This document shows positions 18,519 to 28,504 of a DNA stretch of 64,000 nucleotides, in pieces (the first letter of the stretch is position 1; every line of letters starts with the position of its first letter). This stretch comes from Njordibacter sp905182035. Its GTDB lineage: Bacteria > Pseudomonadota > Gammaproteobacteria > Pseudomonadales > Balneatricaceae. Position numbers and translations under genes: made by a program. The notes beneath the pieces were generated by a model. That model was given only the letters and a program-made list of their open reading frames with translations. It did not search any database and was not told the DNA's origin. Location of the stretch: contig NZ_CP159831.1 in the NCBI RefSeq assembly GCF_047730075.1, positions 2,232,001 to 2,296,000 on the forward strand, given 5' to 3'.

Positions 18519-19616
18519 CTAATTGCCAACAACCAGTTCAGTTAAAGCCTGCACTAACAACTCACACTCCCTTGCACTGCCTACACTAATACGCAGATAA
18601 TTGGTGGTACGTGGGCTGCTGGTAAGATGACGCACAATAATGCCTTGCTGCCTTAATGCAGCTGCAATATCTACTGCATCCATGGTGCTATGGGTCACAA
18701 ACAAGAAATTAGCATAGGAATTTGTCATGCTAAAACCCAATGCCTGCAACTGGCCTGCTAGCTTTTCGCGTTGCGCGATATTGGCTTGGCAGGTGTGTTG
18801 AAAGTAACTTTCATCTTCTATTGCCGCGATGGCCCCCGCTTGAGATTCACGGCTCAAAGGGTATGAATTAAAACTATTTTTAACTCTTTCTAGTGCTTCT
18901 ATTAGGTGACTTTGGCCAAACGCAAAACCCACTCTCAAACCTGCCAACGAACGTGATTTTGATAAGGTTTGAACCACCAATAGATTATCAAATTCTGGCA
19001 CTAACTGCGTAGCTGACTGGCCACCAAAATCGATATAAGCCTCGTCTATCACCACTACTCTATTGGGATTGGCCGTCAGTAATTGACGGATGGCCACTAG
19101 ACCGAGTAGCTCGCCAGTTGGCGCATTGGGATTGGGTAAAATCACACCACCATTAGGCTGTTGGTATTCAGACACGTTAATGGTGAGGTCATCTGCTAGG
19201 GGCACTTCGCCCTTCTCTATACCATATAAGCCGCAATACACTGGGTAGAAGCTGTAGCTAATATCGGGGAATAACAAAGGTTCGCCGTGTTGCAATAATG
19301 CCTGAAAAGCATGGGCTAACACTTCATCAGAACCATTACCTACAAACACTTGATCAACCATTAAACCGTTATAGCTGGCCAAACACTGACGTAATGCAGT
19401 GGCATTAGGATCTGGGTACAAACGTAATGATTCGCTCAGTTCATCCTGCATTGCTGCGAACACTTTGAGCGAAGGTGGAAACGGGTTTTCATTGGTATTA
19501 AGCTTCACTAAGTTGCTTAGCTTAGGCTGCTCTCCAGGTACATAAGGTGATAAATCATGTACTTTGGGTGACCAAAAACGGCTTAGGTTTGTTTGCGATG
19601 GGGTCAAGTTAGGCAT
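18519..19616 (-). CDS. hisC: Histidinol-phosphate aminotransferase
   Basis: PLP enzyme converting imidazole-acetol phosphate to histidinol phosphate. From ATG 19616 it is 365 aa, standard size. It shows the substrate-binding LNTNENPFPPS, FVGNGSDEVLAHAF, VIDEAYIDFGG, and the PLP lysine in VQTLSKSRSLAGLRVGF. Its ATG overlaps the stop of the OsmC gene (ATGCCTAA), indicating coupling. The longer open frame upstream would read through the OsmC gene and is unlikely to be used. Confidence 0.94.
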   Translation of the reverse strand: MPNLTPSQTNLSRFWSPKVHDLSPYVPGEQPKLSNLVKLNTNENPFPPSLKVFAAMQDELSESLRLYPDPNATALRQCLASYNGLMVDQVFVGNGSDEVLAHAFQALLQHGEPLLFPDISYSFYPVYCGLYGIEKGEVPLADDLTINVSEYQQPNGGVILPNPNAPTGELLGLVAIRQLLTANPNRVVVIDEAYIDFGGQSATQLVPEFDNLLVVQTLSKSRSLAGLRVGFAFGQSHLIEALERVKNSFNSYPLSRESQAGAIAAIEDESYFQHTCQANIAQREKLAGQLQALGFSMTNSYANFLFVTHSTMDAVDIAAALRQQGIIVRHLTSSPRTTNYLRISVGSARECELLVQALTELVVGN

Positions 19617-20034
19617 CCAACTCTCTGATTTCATAATCGTGGGTAATTTCAACACCGCTCCTCTCCAACATAATGGAAGCAGAACAATACTCATCAGCTG
19701 ATAACGTGATAGCACGTGCGATATGTTTTTCTTTTAAATTACGACCAGTCACCACAAAGTGAACATGAATTTTAGTGAACACAGAAGGTACAGTGTCAGC
19801 ACGTTCTGCGCTCAGTTGTGCCACACAATCCGTTACGTCTTGGCGAGTTTTTTTAAGAATAGTCATCACGTCAAACGCCGTACAACCACCCAACCCCATT
19901 AATATTAATTCCATAGGCCGAGCACCAAGATTTTCACCACCCGAATTAGGTGGGCCATCTACAGTCACTGTATGGCCTGAGCCTGATTCGGTTTTAAAAC
20001 TAACGCCGCCGACCCAACTAATTTTTGCTTCCAT
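19609..20034 (-). CDS. OsmC/Ohr-family protein (YhfA-like)
   Basis: 141 aa of the OsmC fold, a thiol-dependent hydroperoxide reductase family. Both redox cysteines are present: Cys51 in LGLGGCTAFD and Cys117 in ADEYCSASIM. The YhfA subgroup lies beside crp/vfr and trpC in Pseudomonas and E. coli relatives. Here it keeps that neighbourhood, but no crp-like gene lies between it and trpC. It is translationally coupled to downstream hisC. The substrate is unknown. Confidence 0.85.
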   Translation of the reverse strand: MEAKISWVGGVSFKTESGSGHTVTVDGPPNSGGENLGARPMELILMGLGGCTAFDVMTILKKTRQDVTDCVAQLSAERADTVPSVFTKIHVHFVVTGRNLKEKHIARAITLSADEYCSASIMLERSGVEITHDYEIRELDA

Positions 20035-20073
20035 AATATTCTATTGCCTAATGTATGTGTTGATCTATTGTTG

Positions 20074-20210
20074 TTACCGCTGCGGACGCCAAACTGAGGT
20101 AAAACCAAATAAAGAAATGCCAATATAGCCACGCAGATCTACGGTGCCATCGACATGACCTACGGCACAGCATTAGTATTAGTTTGGCCACCGTGTAAGA
20201 AGTTTTTCAT
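20074..20210 (-). pseudogene. Small frameshifted reading frame between trpC and the OsmC gene
   Basis: After trpC, an ATG at 20210 preceded by GAGAGGT opens MKNFLHGGQTNTNAVP and stops at once. One base earlier or later the same strand continues as VGHVDGTVDLRGYIGISLFG and ends SVWRPQR with a stop at 20074. A one-base deletion near 20165 would explain this, giving a protein of about 45 aa. I do not recognise it. It could be a recent pseudogene, a sequencing error, or chance. Confidence 0.35.
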
Positions 20211-20242
20211 AGCAAATGACCTCTCATTTTCATTAATTATGA

Positions 20243-21049
20243 TTAACCGAACAATTCAGCTAATTTCGCACCAGGATCGCTGGCACGCATGAAGGATTCT
20301 CCCACCAAAAAGGCATTCACATTTTGGTTTTGCATCAGCACTACATCAGCAGGGGTATGGATCCCACTTTCGGTAATCACTATTCGATCTTCTGGCATCA
20401 AGGCTAATAAATCAAAGGTTGTCTGCAGAGTCAGGTCAAAGGTATGTAAATTTCGATTATTAATGCCTACCAAGGGTGTACTTAACTTTAAGGCACGGAC
20501 CAACTCTTCTGCATCATGAGATTCTACCAATACATCCATTCCTAAGCCCTCAGCCAATTGAGCCAAATCTTGCATTTGCTGATCTTCCAAACAAGCCACA
20601 ATCAGTAAAATGCAATCTGCACCAATTGCTCTGGCTTCATACACCTGATAAGGGTCTACAATAAAATCTTTACGAATAACAGGCAGGTTACAAGCTGCAC
20701 GCGCTTGCCGCAAATAGTCTTCGTGGCCTTGGAAGAAGTCGGCATCCGTTAATACCGACATACAAGCTGCACCACCGGCTTGGTAGCTGGCGGCAATTTG
20801 TGCCGGATTAAAATCTTCACGAATGACACCTTTACTTGGAGAAGCTTTTTTTGCTTCGGCAATCACCGCAGGTAAACCTTGATCTAACTTGGTTTGCATG
20901 GCTTTGGCAAAACCACGTGGAGCCATGGGTCCGCTGCGGTTGGCTTTGATTTTGAGCTTTAGATCATCGATGGTGGTATGTTGCTGGCGCTCGGCTATTT
21001 CTTCAAGCTTGCGCGCTACGATGCGCTTGAGTACCGTTGGGGTATTCAT
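20243..21049 (-). CDS. trpC: Indole-3-glycerol-phosphate synthase
   Basis: Ring closure step of tryptophan synthesis. 268 aa, monofunctional (no fused TrpF). It shows VIAEAKKASPSKGVIR, IRKDFIVDPYQVYEARAIGAD, NNRNLHTF, ITESGIH and FLVGESFMR, all TIM-barrel active-site elements. Its ATG overlaps the trpD stop by one base (TAATG). It is the last gene of trpG-trpD-trpC. Confidence 0.97.
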   Translation of the reverse strand: MNTPTVLKRIVARKLEEIAERQQHTTIDDLKLKIKANRSGPMAPRGFAKAMQTKLDQGLPAVIAEAKKASPSKGVIREDFNPAQIAASYQAGGAACMSVLTDADFFQGHEDYLRQARAACNLPVIRKDFIVDPYQVYEARAIGADCILLIVACLEDQQMQDLAQLAEGLGMDVLVESHDAEELVRALKLSTPLVGINNRNLHTFDLTLQTTFDLLALMPEDRIVITESGIHTPADVVLMQNQNVNAFLVGESFMRASDPGAKLAELFG

Positions 21050-22071
21050 TATGGATTTAGCCCTTGTGTGAATTGAATCAGGTCATCCAACTTTTGTTGG
21101 GCTGCGCCGCTGCTGATAGCAATTCTAGCCTGCTCTATGCCTGTTGCCAGATCTACTACTAGATCTGCACTATAAATAGCCGCACCAGCATTGAGTAACA
21201 ACATATCCAATGGTGCACCGGCTTCGCCAGCAAAGGCTTGTTTAATCAACCTTAGGCTACCTATCGCATCGTCCACCACTAAAGCTTCTAAGCTTGTATG
21301 GGATAGGTTGTAGTCAGCAGGGTCGATGGAGTATTCGGTAATTTCACCGTTATTCAGTTCTACCACATGAGTAGGCGCGGCAATGCTAATTTCGTCTAAG
21401 CCATCTTCAGAATGAACCACCATAACGTGTTTACTGCCTAATCGCTGCAACACTTCAGCCATAGGTCGTTGCCATTGCCGACTAAATACACCTAACACCT
21501 GATGAGGTGCGCCGGCGGGATTGGTTAGTGGGCCTAGAATATTAAATAAGGTTCGAATAGCCATTTCACGACGAGGGCCGATGGCATGTTTCATAGCGCT
21601 GTGATGGGCTGGAGCGAACATAAAGCCCACACCTAATTCTGCGATACACCGCTCTACCTGAATGGGTTTGAGCATAATATCTACGCCAGCCGCTTCAAGA
21701 AGGTCAGAACTGCCACTTTTAGAAGAAATTGATCGGTTACCGTGTTTTGCTACTTGAGCACCAGCCGCTGATGCAATAAAAGCACAGCCTGTAGATACGT
21801 TGAATATGCCCGAGCTGTCACCACCAGTGCCGCAGGTATCGATGACATGCCCACCTTTTACTTCTACGCCAGAGGCTAATGCACGCATGGCAATCACCGC
21901 ACCGGTAATCTCGTCTACGGTTTCACCTTTCATACGTAAACCAACCAAGAACCCACCCACTTGGGCCTGAGTTGCTTCGCCCGTCATAATAAGGTTCATC
22001 ACGGCCTGCATTTGGGCTTGGCTTAAGTCTTGTTGTTCGGTAACGGCGGCAATAGCCTGCTGCATATTCAT
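21049..22071 (-). CDS. trpD: Anthranilate phosphoribosyltransferase
   Basis: Joins anthranilate to PRPP. 340 aa, not fused to TrpG. It has the PRPP loop DTCGTGGDSSGIFNVST, KHGNRSISSKSGSSDLLEAAG, and GPLTNPAGAPHQVLGVF. It overlaps trpC by one base and follows trpG after 120 bp. Confidence 0.97.
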   Translation of the reverse strand: MNMQQAIAAVTEQQDLSQAQMQAVMNLIMTGEATQAQVGGFLVGLRMKGETVDEITGAVIAMRALASGVEVKGGHVIDTCGTGGDSSGIFNVSTGCAFIASAAGAQVAKHGNRSISSKSGSSDLLEAAGVDIMLKPIQVERCIAELGVGFMFAPAHHSAMKHAIGPRREMAIRTLFNILGPLTNPAGAPHQVLGVFSRQWQRPMAEVLQRLGSKHVMVVHSEDGLDEISIAAPTHVVELNNGEITEYSIDPADYNLSHTSLEALVVDDAIGSLRLIKQAFAGEAGAPLDMLLLNAGAAIYSADLVVDLATGIEQARIAISSGAAQQKLDDLIQFTQGLNP

Positions 22072-22191
22072 AGTGAACCCTTATTCAACTACGCAAATTT
22101 AATCATTCACTACTCTAGCAAATAACGCCGCCAAAAATCAGGCTTTATAACCAGCATTTAGCAAATAATTGGGTCTTTTTTAGGTTAACGA

Positions 22192-22770
22192 TTAACGTTT
22201 GAGGAAATTAGCCAAAAGTTCATGGCCTTGATGGGTTAACACAGATTCTGGATGGAACTGAACACCTTCAACATCGAGGGTTTTATGGCGAATACCCATA
22301 ATGACCTCTTTATCACCAGCAGCATTTAAACTCCATGCCGTGACCTCTAAACATTCGGGTAAGGAATGGGCTTCTACCACTAGAGAATGGTAGCGTGTTA
22401 CTTCTACAGGCTGCGCTAATCCAGCAAATACACCCGCTTGTTCGTGGGACACCATAGAGGTTTTTCCGTGCATCACTTTTTCTGCTCGAACTACCTTGCC
22501 ACCAAATACCTGACCAATACTCTGGTGGCCTAAACACACGCCTAGAAGTGGTATTTTTCCAGCAAAATGAGCTATCGCAGCCATAGAGATTCCAGCTTCG
22601 TCAGGCGTGCATGGCCCTGGGGAGATCACTATATGGCTTGGCGCTAATTGCTCAATTTCTGCAAGGCTAATTTCATCGTTACGATAAACCACAACCTCAG
22701 CCCCCAGTTCGCGAAAATAACGCACTAGGTTGTAGGTGAACGAGTCGTAATTATCGAGCATTAACAGCAC
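22192..22770 (-). CDS. trpG: Anthranilate synthase glutaminase subunit, copy 1
   Basis: Class I glutamine amidotransferase of 192 aa, with oxyanion segment SPGPCTPDEAG, nucleophile Cys79 in GVCLGHQ, and FHPESV giving the His-Glu pair. It heads trpGDC. In many bacteria this TrpG also serves PabB in folate synthesis. A second trpG lies beside trpE at 30.2 kb, so this copy may work with PabB, with TrpE, or with both. No TrpR-like operator is seen upstream. Confidence 0.93.
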   Translation of the reverse strand: MLLMLDNYDSFTYNLVRYFRELGAEVVVYRNDEISLAEIEQLAPSHIVISPGPCTPDEAGISMAAIAHFAGKIPLLGVCLGHQSIGQVFGGKVVRAEKVMHGKTSMVSHEQAGVFAGLAQPVEVTRYHSLVVEAHSLPECLEVTAWSLNAAGDKEVIMGIRHKTLDVEGVQFHPESVLTHQGHELLANFLKR

Positions 22771-22869
22771 AGAAAAGTCCCACTGGGAGATATATCACAA
22801 ACCATTTAACGGTTTGAACTGGCAAGCATTATACTCGCTGGTAGCCAGCACGCCTAGCCATGCTTTGCT

Positions 22870-24144
22870 CTAAGCCAAACGAAACCCTCTTAGGCCTATT
22901 ATCATTAAGCCAGTCGACAACAACAAATATACCACCATAGTTAACACCGATTGCTGAAAACTATAGCCTAGATCAACCAAGTACCCTAGCCACACCGGAC
23001 CTAAGGCCGAGGCAAATACAACAACGGTCCAAAACAAGCTCTTAATAGACCCTAAGTAACGTACACCATAACATTCTGGCCAAAGCGCAGCTTGTGCTGT
23101 TTGAGATAAACCCGAACCTATACCTAGCAGCACCATATACGGCCAAATTACCCAATAACTATCCACTAAGTTAATCATTAACAGAGCTGCTGCTATAGGC
23201 AACAGAGTAAACGGCATGAGGGCAAGAGCGCTGAAGCGATCAATCAGTTGCCCCGCAATAACAGCCATAACCGTGACTATGAATGAATAAAGTAAGTAAT
23301 TGCCAGTCATAAAGGTATGGGACCAGCCTTTTTCATCAGCCAGATTAAGGTGATGAAAAAATAACGCGGTACTCACCACAGAAGTTGCCGATACCCCAGG
23401 TAAAATTAAGTAAAAACGATAATCTTTGAGTACATCTCGGCGCCGCCAAGACTTTACACTAGTAGGGTTTTCAACAACTTGAGTAGGAAAGGCTTGTTGT
23501 GACAGTGAAACCTCCTCACTCTGTTTAAGCTTTTGCTCATAGTCTTGGTGGCGTCCATGGTGCCCTCGCAATAACCACAAACTTGTCGGCAGTATTAGCA
23601 CCAATACAATCAGAGCCACACCCGCATAACTCCAACGCCAGCCCACCGCAGCAATAGCCATGACCGCTATCAATGGCAATACCGCCTCACCAGCGGCAAA
23701 ACCCATAGCTGCCATCGCTGTGGCTTTACCACGTTGCTGGTCAAAATAACGACCCATGGAGGTATAGGCCACATGACTCATTAGTCCTTGACCCGATTGA
23801 CGTAATAAAAATACCCCAACAACTAACCAAGCAAGGCTATGCACCTGAGTAATAAACCAACAGGCAAAAGCCAAACACAAGACCACAAAAAACGTGTAGC
23901 GCTGCAATGTTACCTGATCAATCAATTTGCCCGTAATAGGCAACAGCAACGCGCTCAGCAAGGTGCCGGCCATGTAAATACCACCCCATTGGGTGTGGCT
24001 CATGGCAAAATCTTGCTGAATGGCGTGGCCAAATATGCCAATAAAATAGGTCTGACCAAAAGAAGACGCAAAAGCCGTTATCAAACCGAACAGTACAAAG
24101 CGCGTATGGTTTTTTAACAATAATCCATATGCGCCTAGTATCAT
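22870..24144 (-). CDS. Major facilitator superfamily permease
   Basis: 424 aa with about 12 hydrophobic segments and a hydrophilic central loop (residues near 190-225), the MFS layout. The first half resembles oxalate/formate-antiporter-like and monocarboxylate permeases (GQTYFIGIFGHAIQQDF near the N-terminus). An AAGG lies just before the ATG. The substrate is unknown. It lies downstream of putA on the same strand, with a 35-bp gap, and so could be co-transcribed. Confidence 0.82.
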   Translation of the reverse strand: MILGAYGLLLKNHTRFVLFGLITAFASSFGQTYFIGIFGHAIQQDFAMSHTQWGGIYMAGTLLSALLLPITGKLIDQVTLQRYTFFVVLCLAFACWFITQVHSLAWLVVGVFLLRQSGQGLMSHVAYTSMGRYFDQQRGKATAMAAMGFAAGEAVLPLIAVMAIAAVGWRWSYAGVALIVLVLILPTSLWLLRGHHGRHQDYEQKLKQSEEVSLSQQAFPTQVVENPTSVKSWRRRDVLKDYRFYLILPGVSATSVVSTALFFHHLNLADEKGWSHTFMTGNYLLYSFIVTVMAVIAGQLIDRFSALALMPFTLLPIAAALLMINLVDSYWVIWPYMVLLGIGSGLSQTAQAALWPECYGVRYLGSIKSLFWTVVVFASALGPVWLGYLVDLGYSFQQSVLTMVVYLLLSTGLMIIGLRGFRLA

Positions 24145-24179
24145 GCCTTAAAACCTCTAGCGAGCGAGTTTAATTAATA

Positions 24180-27100
24180 TTATTCCCCTGCTGCAATGAG
24201 GCTCGCATTGCCTCCCGCAGCAGTTGTATCGATACACAAATGGCGTTCCATGGTATACCGCTGTGGGTCTGCGGTCTCACTAATTAATGGCACTAATGGA
24301 CCAGACTTATCAGCTAAGGCCTGCCTTAATTGTTTTTGGTAGGAGACCTCATCATTTGCAGTTAGGGTATCACCATTTGCAGCTACGGCATGATAGCCCG
24401 ACAACGAGGTGATGTCTGTAGCTGCAAGCTGCCCTTTAACCACCACTAAGGGCAAATCACTGTTGGGCAAATTAAGGTCATTGGCTACCAACACAACACC
24501 GTTGCCTTGAGCTAATGCTGTCTGAGCTTGCAGCAAGGCAGCGTGTCGGTCTGGCCCTAAGCACAAAACAACGCCACGGGCGATGGTACTGAGCTGATTT
24601 AACTCTCCCGTTGGGCCGGGCAACAGCACCACATCGCGACACAAATCCTGTAATCGGCTAGCTTGTGAACCAAAAACTTGAGCCATTTGTGACACACGAT
24701 CGCTGCTTTGCTGCCATTCAATGAGCGCCTTGATGGATAGGGAGTCTATGGCTTGCTGCACCTTTCCTAGGCTAACAACAGTCCCTGTTGTACAGGCTGC
24801 CTGCACCACCAGCGGTCGACGCAAGCGCTGTACATACTGTGGGCCACCAGCCTTAGGCCCAGTACCCGATAGGCCTTCGCCACCAAACGGTTGGCTACCC
24901 ACTACTGCACCAATTTGATTACGATTAACGTAGGTATTACCCGCGTGTATACCTTTTACCAGCTGTTCAACACGGGCATCCACTCGGGTATGTATGCCAA
25001 AGGTTAAGCCATAACCTTGTGCATTAATGGTATCAATTAGCTTATCTAAGTTTCCTGCGGCAAAGGTGGCTACATGCAATACGGGGCCAAAAATTTCTTC
25101 GCCAAGGTCTTCAATACCATTAACCTTGATTACCGCAGGGCCCACAAACAAACCTGTTTCTGGTGTCACGAGTTGCTTGAGCACATTACCTTTGGCAGCA
25201 TGATCAGCAATGTGGTTTTCGATCTTAGTTTTAGCGGTTACATCAATCACCGGGCCAAGATCAGTATTTAGATGCCACGGATTGCCTAGGATAAGTTCAT
25301 CCATTGCACCATAGAGCATATGCAAAACCTTATCGGCAATATCTTCTTGTAAGTACAACATACGCAGGGCTGAACAACGCTGGCCAGCACTTTGGAAAGC
25401 CGAAGCCAATACGTCGCGCACTACTTGTTCAGGTAACGCCGTAGAATCCACAATCATGGCGTTGAGGCCACCAGTTTCAGCAATCATAACGGCATCTGCG
25501 GCCAAGTGTGTCGCCATCACACGGTTGATGTGTTGTGCCGTGGCTGTAGAACCGGTAAAACATACACCACTCACCCGTGCATCACTGGTAATAGGCACAC
25601 CTACGTCTTGTGGACCACCTGGTACAAACTGAACTGTTGCTACAGGAATGCCAGCTTCGTGCATCAGCTGCACCGCTCTATGAGCGACTAAATTAGTTTG
25701 GCCCGCAGGCTTGGCTAGTACGGCATTACCCGCTGCCAGTGCGGCAAATATTTGGCCACTAAAAATAGCCAAGGGGAAATTCCACGGTGAGATACAACTG
25801 ACTACACCACGGCCCTGACTTTGAGGCACTGCGGCCATTTCTTGTGCGTAAAAACGCGCAAAATCAACTGCTTCACGTAACTCACCTACAGCATCTAGCC
25901 AAGTTTTTCCAGCTTCCCTAGCTAATATAGCAAACAGTTCCGTTGCATTAGCTTCGTACAAGTCTGCTGCTTTTTCAAAACAAGCCACACGCTGTGCAAT
26001 GGGCATTGCAAGCCACTGAACCTGACCTATAGGTGCCGACTCTATTGCAGCTTCAACCTGCTCTTTAGAGGTCATATAAACTTGACCCACCCGCTCGTCA
26101 TCGGTGGCAGGGTTGATAACCCATAGTGGAGCCTTTGCTTTAGGCTGGTGATTAGCCAAAATCGGCATAGCCTGCCAATATTCTTGTGCCAAATACACTC
26201 GCTCAGATTCCATAGATTCAACCGTAGGTGAGTCAGTAATATCCCAGCCCTTAGCGTTTTTTCTAGAGTTGCCATGATCTTGGCCAAACAAATCTTTTGG
26301 CTGCACAATGGCATGGCTGCTGCAACTTAAGCCCTGATCTAAGCGCTCTAAAACGACATTCACAGGGTCTTGAGCAATAGCTTCTGGGGCAATTTCTGGG
26401 CTCACTAGCTGGTGAACAAAGGAGGAGTTAGCACCATTTTCTAACAAACGCCTAACGAGGTAGGCCAATAAGTCTTGGTGTGCACCTACTGGTGCATAAA
26501 CACGACAACGTATACCACCTTGAGCCATCACACTGGCATGTAAAGATTCACCCATGCCATGTAAGCGCTGGAATTCATAGGCATGGTCAGAACCTGCCAG
26601 ATGCAAAATAGCTGCTACAGAGTGGGCATTGTGGGTGGCAAATTGAGCATAAATGCGATCATTCATAGCTAAGATTTGTTTAGCACAGGCTAAATAAGAC
26701 AAATCCGTATTGGCTTTACGGGTAAACACAGGAAACCCCGTTAACCCTAACACTTGGGCACGTTTTATTTCCGCATCCCAGTAGGCACCCTTAACCAAGC
26801 GCACCATAATTTTCCGATCTAAGCCCGTGGCTAATGCATAGAGCCAATCCAACACCCACGGTGCACGTTTACTAAAGGCCTGTACCACAATACCAAAGCC
26901 GTTCCAGCCAGCTAACTCTGGTGCAGCTAATACAGCAGCAATCACATCAAGGGAAATGTCTAACCGATCAGCTTCCTCAGCATCTACATTAAAACCCATG
27001 TTGGCTTCTTTGGCTTGCAACGCTAAGGCCAATACCTGCGGCACCAACTCTGTTAATACACGATTGCGCTGACCCCATTCATAACGTGGGTGCAAGGCCG

Positions 27101-27857
27101 ATAACTTTACCGAGATACCAGAGTTATTACGTATATCATTATCGTTGCAATAGGGAGATAGGTCTGCAATGGCTTTGCTATAGGCATCAAAATAGCGAGC
27201 TGCATCCTCTGCTGTGCAGGCCGCCTCACCAAGCATGTCATAGGAGTAAGTATAGCCTTGAGCAGTCAACTTTTTGGCGCGTCGCGTTGCCTCTTCCATA
27301 GTACGGCCTAGCACGAACTGAGAACCAAGTTCTTTCATTGCTTGGGCCACAGCATTACGCACAACGGGTTCGCCCACACGTTTCACAAGGCCACGCATGG
27401 TGGAGCCTACTTTGTCTGCATCTACCGGGGCCAACAATTTGCCTGTCACTAACAAGGCCCATGTTGAGGAATTAATTAACGATGAATTAGAGTGCCCAAG
27501 GTGGCTAGACCAGTCCCCTGCTTGCACCTTATCTTCAATCAAGGCATCAATGGTGGCTTTGTCTGGCACTCGCAACAAGGCTTCCGCCATACACATGAGC
27601 GCCACACCTTCCTTTGTGCTTAAGCCATATTCCCCAAGGAACTTTTCCATCATGGTTGGGCTAGAGTGATTACGTACATGACGTACCAGATTTGCAGCCT
27701 GTGTAGACATTTTTTCACGTGAATCTGCTGCTAAATTGAAACCCTTCAATAAGGCTTCAATGCACACTTTTTCATCGGCTAGATAGGCCGCACGCATACC
27801 TAGGCGAATATTATGCAGTTGCTCTTTATTAGACAATGAAGAAATAATGTTAGTCAT
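24180..27857 (-). CDS. putA: Bifunctional proline dehydrogenase / P5C dehydrogenase PutA
   Basis: Oxidises proline to glutamate in two steps at the membrane. 1225 aa: an N-terminal helical arm, the FAD PRODH barrel (SVKLSALHPRYEW, LVKGAYWDAEIKRAQ, FATHNAHSVAAIL, YAPVGAHQDLLAYLVRRLLENGANSSF), then the aldehyde dehydrogenase domain (SPWNFPLAIFSGQ, FTGSTATAQHINR, GQRCSALR with the catalytic Cys) and a C-terminal helper domain. The ribbon-helix-helix repressor domain of enteric PutA is absent at the N-terminus, so it is a bifunctional, not trifunctional, PutA. A divergent Lrp-type regulator probably controls it. Confidence 0.96.
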   Translation of the reverse strand: MTNIISSLSNKEQLHNIRLGMRAAYLADEKVCIEALLKGFNLAADSREKMSTQAANLVRHVRNHSSPTMMEKFLGEYGLSTKEGVALMCMAEALLRVPDKATIDALIEDKVQAGDWSSHLGHSNSSLINSSTWALLVTGKLLAPVDADKVGSTMRGLVKRVGEPVVRNAVAQAMKELGSQFVLGRTMEEATRRAKKLTAQGYTYSYDMLGEAACTAEDAARYFDAYSKAIADLSPYCNDNDIRNNSGISVKLSALHPRYEWGQRNRVLTELVPQVLALALQAKEANMGFNVDAEEADRLDISLDVIAAVLAAPELAGWNGFGIVVQAFSKRAPWVLDWLYALATGLDRKIMVRLVKGAYWDAEIKRAQVLGLTGFPVFTRKANTDLSYLACAKQILAMNDRIYAQFATHNAHSVAAILHLAGSDHAYEFQRLHGMGESLHASVMAQGGIRCRVYAPVGAHQDLLAYLVRRLLENGANSSFVHQLVSPEIAPEAIAQDPVNVVLERLDQGLSCSSHAIVQPKDLFGQDHGNSRKNAKGWDITDSPTVESMESERVYLAQEYWQAMPILANHQPKAKAPLWVINPATDDERVGQVYMTSKEQVEAAIESAPIGQVQWLAMPIAQRVACFEKAADLYEANATELFAILAREAGKTWLDAVGELREAVDFARFYAQEMAAVPQSQGRGVVSCISPWNFPLAIFSGQIFAALAAGNAVLAKPAGQTNLVAHRAVQLMHEAGIPVATVQFVPGGPQDVGVPITSDARVSGVCFTGSTATAQHINRVMATHLAADAVMIAETGGLNAMIVDSTALPEQVVRDVLASAFQSAGQRCSALRMLYLQEDIADKVLHMLYGAMDELILGNPWHLNTDLGPVIDVTAKTKIENHIADHAAKGNVLKQLVTPETGLFVGPAVIKVNGIEDLGEEIFGPVLHVATFAAGNLDKLIDTINAQGYGLTFGIHTRVDARVEQLVKGIHAGNTYVNRNQIGAVVGSQPFGGEGLSGTGPKAGGPQYVQRLRRPLVVQAACTTGTVVSLGKVQQAIDSLSIKALIEWQQSSDRVSQMAQVFGSQASRLQDLCRDVVLLPGPTGELNQLSTIARGVVLCLGPDRHAALLQAQTALAQGNGVVLVANDLNLPNSDLPLVVVKGQLAATDITSLSGYHAVAANGDTLTANDEVSYQKQLRQALADKSGPLVPLISETADPQRYTMERHLCIDTTAAGGNASLIAAGE

Positions 27858-28007
27858 GCTGTGGCCTAGAGTTGATTAATTCAATACACCATTTTATGCC
27901 TATATAAAAAGCATAACTTGCTATATTTTAATCATATAACAAAAATAATAACTATAATTTAATTATTTTATAGTAAATTAAATATTATATGACTTAAAAA
28001 ATAGGTA

Positions 28008-28023
28008 TATTAACTAGTTAATA
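28008..28023. promoter_or_regulatory. 16-bp perfect palindrome in the putA-lrp divergent region
   Basis: TATTAACTAGTTAATA is a perfect inverted repeat 34 bp upstream of the Lrp-type gene, in a very AT-rich 200-bp spacer shared with divergent putA. Lrp/AsnC regulators bind short palindromes in AT-rich DNA, so this is a candidate operator. It could equally be chance in AT-rich sequence. Confidence 0.5.
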
Positions 28024-28057
28024 ATAATTTTTTAGCCAAAAAAACACAAGGGAACAC

Positions 28058-28504
28058 ATGAATAAGCTAGACCGCCACGACCAAGCTATTATTGCCGCAC
28101 TGCAAAAAGATGGTCGCATGACTATTACTGCCCTGGCTGAACACGTAGGGCTATCCAACACTCCCTGTCAAATTCGCCTTAAACGTTTGCAAGATCAAGG
28201 CTATATCACGGGTTACATAGCTTTAGTTAATAAAACCAAACTAGGGTTAGATCACGTGGCGTTTGTTCAAGCCACTTTAGCGTCCACCAGCAGTAAAGCG
28301 CTGGCAGCTTTTAATGCTGCCGTGGCAACCATTGTAGAAATAGAACAATGCCACATGACCGCGGCTAGCTTTGATTATTTGTTAAAAGTGAGGACCAAAG
28401 ACATGGCCAGTTATCGTGCTGTTTTGGGTGAAAAAATATCCAGCCTGCCCCATGTAGTGCAAACAAGTACCTTCGTAGTGATGGAAAGCGTAAAAGACGT
28501 TTAG
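28058..28504 (+). CDS. Lrp/AsnC-family regulator, probable PutR
   Basis: 148 aa: an N-terminal winged HTH (LDRHDQAIIAALQKDGRMTITALAEHVGLSNTPCQIRLKRLQDQGYITGY), then the ligand-binding RAM domain. It is divergent from putA. In Pseudomonas, Agrobacterium and Vibrio relatives, Lrp-type PutR activates putA in response to proline, and here PutA has no repressor domain of its own. Its stop overlaps the convergent hyi stop by 4 bp. Confidence 0.85.
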   Translation: MNKLDRHDQAIIAALQKDGRMTITALAEHVGLSNTPCQIRLKRLQDQGYITGYIALVNKTKLGLDHVAFVQATLASTSSKALAAFNAAVATIVEIEQCHMTAASFDYLLKVRTKDMASYRAVLGEKISSLPHVVQTSTFVVMESVKDV

